This document shows, piece by piece, positions 13,097 through 15,586 of a stretch of DNA of 15,586 nucleotides. The stretch lies in NCBI GenBank assembly GCA_903881535.1, contig CAIRTT010000269.1:1-15586 (forward strand). Direction: 5' to 3'. The notes beneath the pieces were generated by a model. The model was not told the DNA's origin. It searched no databases and saw only the letters and a program-made list of their open reading frames with translations. Position numbers and translations under genes: made by a program. The stretch comes from an uncultured Armatimonadota bacterium. GTDB taxonomy: Bacteria > Armatimonadota > Armatimonadia > Armatimonadales > Armatimonadaceae. Within the stretch, counting starts at the first letter, position 1. Each line of letters starts with the position of its first letter.

Positions 13097-13507
13097 ATGG
13101 CAGGAACAAACCGGAAGTTTAGTGGATGTGGGTTTCATCATGTCGCTCTTAGAGCATCAGATTTTGACAAGAGTCTACTCTTTTACACTGAAGGAATGGG
13201 TTTTCCAGTAGCGCATTCGTGGGGTGAAGGTAGCGGACGGATTGCTTTGCTCGACTTAGGTGATGGCAACTACCTTGAGCTATTTGCAAGCGTGCCCGAG
13301 CAGAATCCACCGGCGGAAGGTAGGTTCTTCCATTTGGCGCTTCGCTCAACCGATGTAGATGCAGACATCGAAGTCGTTCGATCGCTGGGCTGTACGATTA
13401 CGATAGAGCCAAAGAGCGTTGAAGTGAACGGAAAGACAATACGGGTCGGATTTTTCCTAGGCCCTGATGGCGAAGTTCTTGAGTTCTTCCATAACGACGA
13501 GCTGTAA
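13097..13507 (+). CDS. VOC/glyoxalase-fold metalloprotein
   Basis: The 136-residue product has the two paired beta-alpha-beta-beta-beta modules of the vicinal oxygen chelate family. The expected metal ligands are present: His15 in GFHHVAL, Glu61 in YLELF, His79 in FFHLALR and Glu129 in EVLEFF. The pattern H/E/H/E is that of glyoxalase I or of fosfomycin-resistance-type and epimerase-type members. The exact reaction cannot be told from this; lactoylglutathione lyase is only a default label. It has the strongest Shine-Dalgarno in the window, AGGAGG at 13083-13088, and is the last gene of its operon, ended by the hairpin at 13512-13543. Confidence 0.88.
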   Translation: MAGTNRKFSGCGFHHVALRASDFDKSLLFYTEGMGFPVAHSWGEGSGRIALLDLGDGNYLELFASVPEQNPPAEGRFFHLALRSTDVDADIEVVRSLGCTITIEPKSVEVNGKTIRVGFFLGPDGEVLEFFHNDEL

Positions 13508-13511
13508 ATGC

Positions 13512-13543
13512 AAAAAGTGGATGGAGTCGACCTCCATCCACTT
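13512..13543. terminator. Bidirectional intrinsic terminator between convergent genes
   Basis: AAGTGGATGGAG (13515-13526) pairs perfectly with CTCCATCCACTT (13532-13543) around a TCGAC loop. On the - strand the stem is followed by a run of five T (13516-13512), giving a good terminator for the ferredoxin gene. On the + strand the tail is CATTTC, weaker, but still serving the VOC gene. The stem lies 7 bases past one stop and 20 past the other. Confidence 0.85.
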
Positions 13544-13563
13544 CATTTCGGAAATCGAAAGAT

Positions 13564-13887
13564 TTATTCTGTTACTGTTGGGCCTGCGCCGTCTTTTCCA
13601 GAATTGGTGACCGTGTGAATGACCTCTACTGTTAGATCGGATGCGACGCGAATCTGACAGGACAATCTGCAGGTTTCGATCAGTTCAGGCTCTTCGAGAG
13701 CTTCTTCTTCAGCTGCTTCCATCGGGGAAACATCTCCAGCTTTGACCTTGACCATACAAGTTGTACAGGCTGGCCGACCACCGCAGCGGTGGAGGATATC
13801 AACCCCAGCACCTTCAATCACATTTACGAGCTTGCGACCGAGCTCAGCTTCAACAGGACCAATACCTTCAATGGTTACGATGGGCAT
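13564..13887 (-). CDS. 2Fe-2S ferredoxin (plant/adrenodoxin-like fold)
   Basis: The 107-residue product contains the cluster-binding pattern C-x5-C-x2-C (Cys35, Cys41, Cys44, in CGGRPACTTC) and the distal Cys77 in RLSCQI, typical of bacterial 2Fe-2S ferredoxins. A further Cys73 lies four residues before Cys77. Acidic stretches (EAAEEEALEEPE, about 58-68) would suit docking to a basic reductase or oxidase partner. The start at 13887 has GAAGGA (13896-13901) eight bases upstream and a TATAAT further upstream. It is a single-gene unit ended by the bidirectional terminator at 13512-13543. Its redox partner is not in this window; a link to Fe-S maintenance by the nearby YgfZ-like protein is speculation. 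Confidence 0.92.
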   Translation of the reverse strand: MPIVTIEGIGPVEAELGRKLVNVIEGAGVDILHRCGGRPACTTCMVKVKAGDVSPMEAAEEEALEEPELIETCRLSCQIRVASDLTVEVIHTVTNSGKDGAGPTVTE

Positions 13888-13926
13888 TTTATGATTCCTT
13901 CATTACTACCAGATACACCGATTATA
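13888..13926 (-). promoter_or_regulatory. Ferredoxin promoter and ribosome binding site
   Basis: On the - strand a perfect TATAAT (13926-13921) lies 33 bases before the ATG, with an untranslated leader of about 27 bases and GAAGGA (13901-13896) as Shine-Dalgarno. No strong -35 is visible at the expected spacing. It is divergent from the ClpS-like promoter, with the two -10 elements 26 bases apart. Confidence 0.6.
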
Positions 13927-13929
13927 CCC

Positions 13930-13968
13930 TTCTGAACACGTGTGGCTTGTGGTAGACTCCGCCTCAGA
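13930..13968 (+). promoter_or_regulatory. Extended -10 promoter of the ClpS-like gene
   Basis: TGGTAGACT (13950-13958) is an extended -10 (TG, one base, TAGACT). A weak -35 candidate (TTCTGA, 13930-13935) lies 17 bases upstream. The predicted transcription start is about 13966-13969, at or just before the ATG, with no Shine-Dalgarno. As with the steA-like gene, this suggests a leaderless or nearly leaderless transcript. Confidence 0.45.
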
Positions 13969-14283
13969 ATGGTTGAGTTGAATTCCAGTTCGAGTGTTGT
14001 AGCCCTCCCGGACGTGATGTCTGAGAAGTCACTGCAATCCAAGTTACCCGGGGATGGCGACTGGGTTGTAATCCTGTACAACTGCGATTGTCATACCTTT
14101 GAAGATGTGATTGAGGTGCTTCAACGAGCCACTGGTTGCACGGAAGATGTTGCCGAATTTCTGGCGTATAAGGTTCACCTTGATGGAAGAGCGATTGTAT
14201 TTCGTTCGAATAGAGACAAATGTGAGCGAGTCGCATCTATTATTGGTGCGGTAGGACTGCAGGTCGAGACGGATCTCGCTTAG
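13969..14283 (+). CDS. clpS: ClpS-like protease adaptor with variant N-degron pocket
   Basis: ClpS hands substrates with destabilising N-terminal residues to ClpAP or ClpCP. The 104-residue product has a ~30-residue flexible start, then the ClpS core: WVVILYNCD (32-40), FEDVIEVLQRATGCTED (44-60) and KVHLDGRAIVF (68-78). Asn38, Asp40 and His70 correspond to pocket residues, but the first Asp of the canonical NDD is Cys39, and Cys41 follows. The core is cysteine-rich (39, 41, 57, 85). ATG 13969 is chosen over ATG 13942 because the latter lies upstream of the -10 element. The 3' end overlaps the convergent neighbour by four bases. Loss of the Asp may alter N-degron recognition, so the adaptor label is homology-based only. 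Confidence 0.78.
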   Translation: MVELNSSSSVVALPDVMSEKSLQSKLPGDGDWVVILYNCDCHTFEDVIEVLQRATGCTEDVAEFLAYKVHLDGRAIVFRSNRDKCERVASIIGAVGLQVETDLA

Positions 14284-14939
14284 GCTGTTCCTTCACCAAA
14301 CTTTTTTAGCCACCAAAACGGCAGAACAGCCAGTGTGGCAATTCCCAAAACTCCCCGGACTTCAATGGGTAAGAATGTTGCAAGACCAATCGCCAGTAAC
14401 AAAACCCCCCAAATCCATAGATGTGGCAACATTTCACTAATCAGCTCGGTCCGATGAGCTCCCCGCGTCGTCGCAGCCATCGTTGATGCCATTAGCGCGG
14501 CATCGCACGTTGTGCAAGTTGATGCATTTGCTGGATTCAGGCGACCACACGTGCGGCATATCTGCTCGCGAGTGTGAACGGTCATCCCGAAGGCTCCAGG
14601 CCTCTCCCGCTGGGCGATGTCCAGCTGGGCCAACCTGATCTTTCGACTCGTGTCCGTCGACACAAATATCCCTCGTGCCTTGGCAGTCTCCTCGGCCTTT
14701 ATCCACGCTTCAATCGCATCATCGGGTTGCTCTGCGGCGCGTAAAGCATCTCCAAACCTGTCCCAAGCATCCGGAACATCATCTGATGCCTCAATGTATT
14801 GCTTACGCAATGCCACCAAGGTTAGGCGACGCTGTTGCTCGGCATCCCGCTCACGTACAGTGTCAATGCGATCCTTTGCGATCGCCCAGATCACGATACT
14901 AAAGAGAATCCCTGAGAGGAGCGCAAGAAACCCTTCCAT
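14280..14939 (-). CDS. Membrane protein with TPR-like region and zinc ribbon
   Basis: I do not recognise a named family. The 219-residue product has an N-terminal membrane helix (about 4-21), then a charged helical segment (25-50) and a TPR-like helix pair (about 55-90; AWDRFGDALRAAEQPDDAIEAW is a tetratricopeptide pattern). A zinc-ribbon follows with two CxxC knuckles, Cys128/Cys131 and Cys142/Cys145 (CRTCG and CTTC). Two closing membrane helices (about 174-192 and 196-211) end at KKFGEG. The ATG overlaps the RND stop as TGATG, so it is translated after the pump. It could be an assembly or regulatory partner of the transporter, but that is inference from coupling. Confidence 0.78.
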   Translation of the reverse strand: MEGFLALLSGILFSIVIWAIAKDRIDTVRERDAEQQRRLTLVALRKQYIEASDDVPDAWDRFGDALRAAEQPDDAIEAWIKAEETAKARGIFVSTDTSRKIRLAQLDIAQRERPGAFGMTVHTREQICRTCGRLNPANASTCTTCDAALMASTMAATTRGAHRTELISEMLPHLWIWGVLLLAIGLATFLPIEVRGVLGIATLAVLPFWWLKKFGEGTA

Positions 14940-15586
14940 CAGGAGCGTCGACGTTTTCGTGAAAATAATAGGCTGATGTCATCAAAGAGAATATACGTAC
15001 ATGGAATGACCAACAGAGTTAGAAGTCCTGAGAGGATCAAGCCACCCATGACAACAATGCCAAGGGGTTGGCGGAACTCTGACCCACGACCAAGAGCCGC
15101 TGCGACTGGCCATGCACCGAGAATCTGGGCAAGGGATGTCATGAGAATAGGGCGCAGACGTGCAGGACCGCTTTCAAGCAGCGCCTCAAATCTGTCCATT
15201 CCTTGGCGCCGCAAGTTGTTCGTGAAGTCGACCAACAAAATGGCATTCTTGGTTACGAGGCCCATCAGCATGATCACACCAATCATCGCAATGATGGACA
15301 ACGGTTTTCCAGTGATCAAGAGTCCAAGCAAGCCGCCAACGAGTGCCTGTGGAATCGACAGCATGATGACGAGGGGATAGAGCAAGTTGTCGAACAACGC
15401 TGCCATCAGGATGTAGACAAGTCCGATAGCCAGTAGGAGGGCAGAGACCATAAAGACGCCTTCCTCTGCCATCGTGTTTGCTTCACCACCCCATGAATAG
15501 GTTGCTCGTCCAAAATTAATCTTAGCAATTTCAGGATTGATAGCCTGTTGCATATTTCCGATGACCTTACCAGGGGCAAGATACGC
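14939..15586 (-). CDS. RND efflux transporter, C-terminal ~215 residues (5' end outside window)
   Basis: The frame stays open to the right edge (15586), so the N-terminal part lies beyond. The visible part matches the second half of HAE1/AcrB-type inner-membrane proton antiporters. It begins with the end of the periplasmic domain, then the last membrane helices: ALLLAIGLVYILMAALF, the loop SIPQALVGG, MIGVIMLMGLVTKNAILLVDFTN, the amphipathic GPARLRPILMTSLA, and RQPLGIVVMGGLILSG. The block GLVTKNAILLVDF is the signature after TM10. The C-terminus is short and basic (RKRRRS). Such pumps export drugs or lipophilic compounds across a diderm envelope with adaptor and outer-membrane partners. It is translationally coupled to the zinc-ribbon protein. 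Confidence 0.93.
   Translation of the reverse strand, partial: AYLAPGKVIGNMQQAINPEIAKINFGRATYSWGGEANTMAEEGVFMVSALLLAIGLVYILMAALFDNLLYPLVIMLSIPQALVGGLLGLLITGKPLSIIAMIGVIMLMGLVTKNAILLVDFTNNLRRQGMDRFEALLESGPARLRPILMTSLAQILGAWPVAAALGRGSEFRQPLGIVVMGGLILSGLLTLLVIPCTYILFDDISLLFSRKRRRS

Noticed and set aside
14617..14976. 119-residue + strand open frame opposite the zinc-ribbon protein and RND gene ends
   Set aside because: Opposite a gene with clear CxxC pairs and membrane helices on the - strand; the + strand product has no such features and no Shine-Dalgarno.

Overview
The window is bacterial chromosome, with no mobile element, tRNA, rRNA or CRISPR array visible. Its left half is a ribosomal-protein superoperon and its right half a set of envelope, division and housekeeping genes. 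The lineage cannot be fixed from sequence alone. SteA and SteB homologues are best known from Actinobacteria and related Gram-positive-side phyla. A HAE1-type RND pump suggests an outer membrane. An early-branching diderm of the Terrabacteria side, for example an Armatimonadota-like organism, would fit, but this is a weak inference.

Region 1 (1-8066, + strand): the 3' part of tuf (EF-Tu), then rpsJ, rplC, rplD, rplW, rplB, rpsS, rplV, rpsC, rplP, rpmC, rpsQ, rplN, rplX and rplE. This is the end of a str-type cluster joined to the S10 cluster and the first genes of the spc cluster. Many junctions are tight or overlapping (rplD/rplW, rplV/rpsC, rplP/rpmC, rpmC/rpsQ, rplN/rplX). Four of the longer gaps (tuf-rpsJ, rplB-rpsS, rpsQ-rplN, rplX-rplE) carry clear inverted repeats without U-tracts, often close to the next Shine-Dalgarno; they look like RNA regulatory or processing elements rather than terminators. 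A strong intrinsic terminator follows rplE, so the usual rpsN/rpsH/rplF/... genes do not continue here. L22 and S3 have long non-canonical C-terminal tails, the S3 tail being Arg/Gly-rich.

Region 2 (8250-13543, + strand): a compact operon that appears to start from an extended -10 promoter almost touching the start codon. It encodes a SteA-like protein with a thiamine-pyrophosphokinase-like fold, a SteB/MctB-like membrane-anchored coiled-coil protein, a family-2 glycosyltransferase, a short MraY/WecA-like polyprenyl-phosphate sugar-1-phosphate transferase, a YgfZ-like folate-binding protein, an unknown membrane-anchored protein and a VOC/glyoxalase-fold protein. The first four plausibly form an envelope-glycan and cell-division module.

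Region 3 (13512-15586): a bidirectional terminator separates the operon from a convergent 2Fe-2S ferredoxin gene (- strand). The ferredoxin gene is divergent from a ClpS-like adaptor gene (+ strand), with both promoters in an 81-base gap. The ClpS-like protein has Cys in place of the first Asp of the N-degron-binding NDD motif. Running leftward from the right edge are the 3' part of an RND efflux transporter gene and, translationally coupled to it, a membrane protein with a TPR-like helical region and a zinc ribbon.
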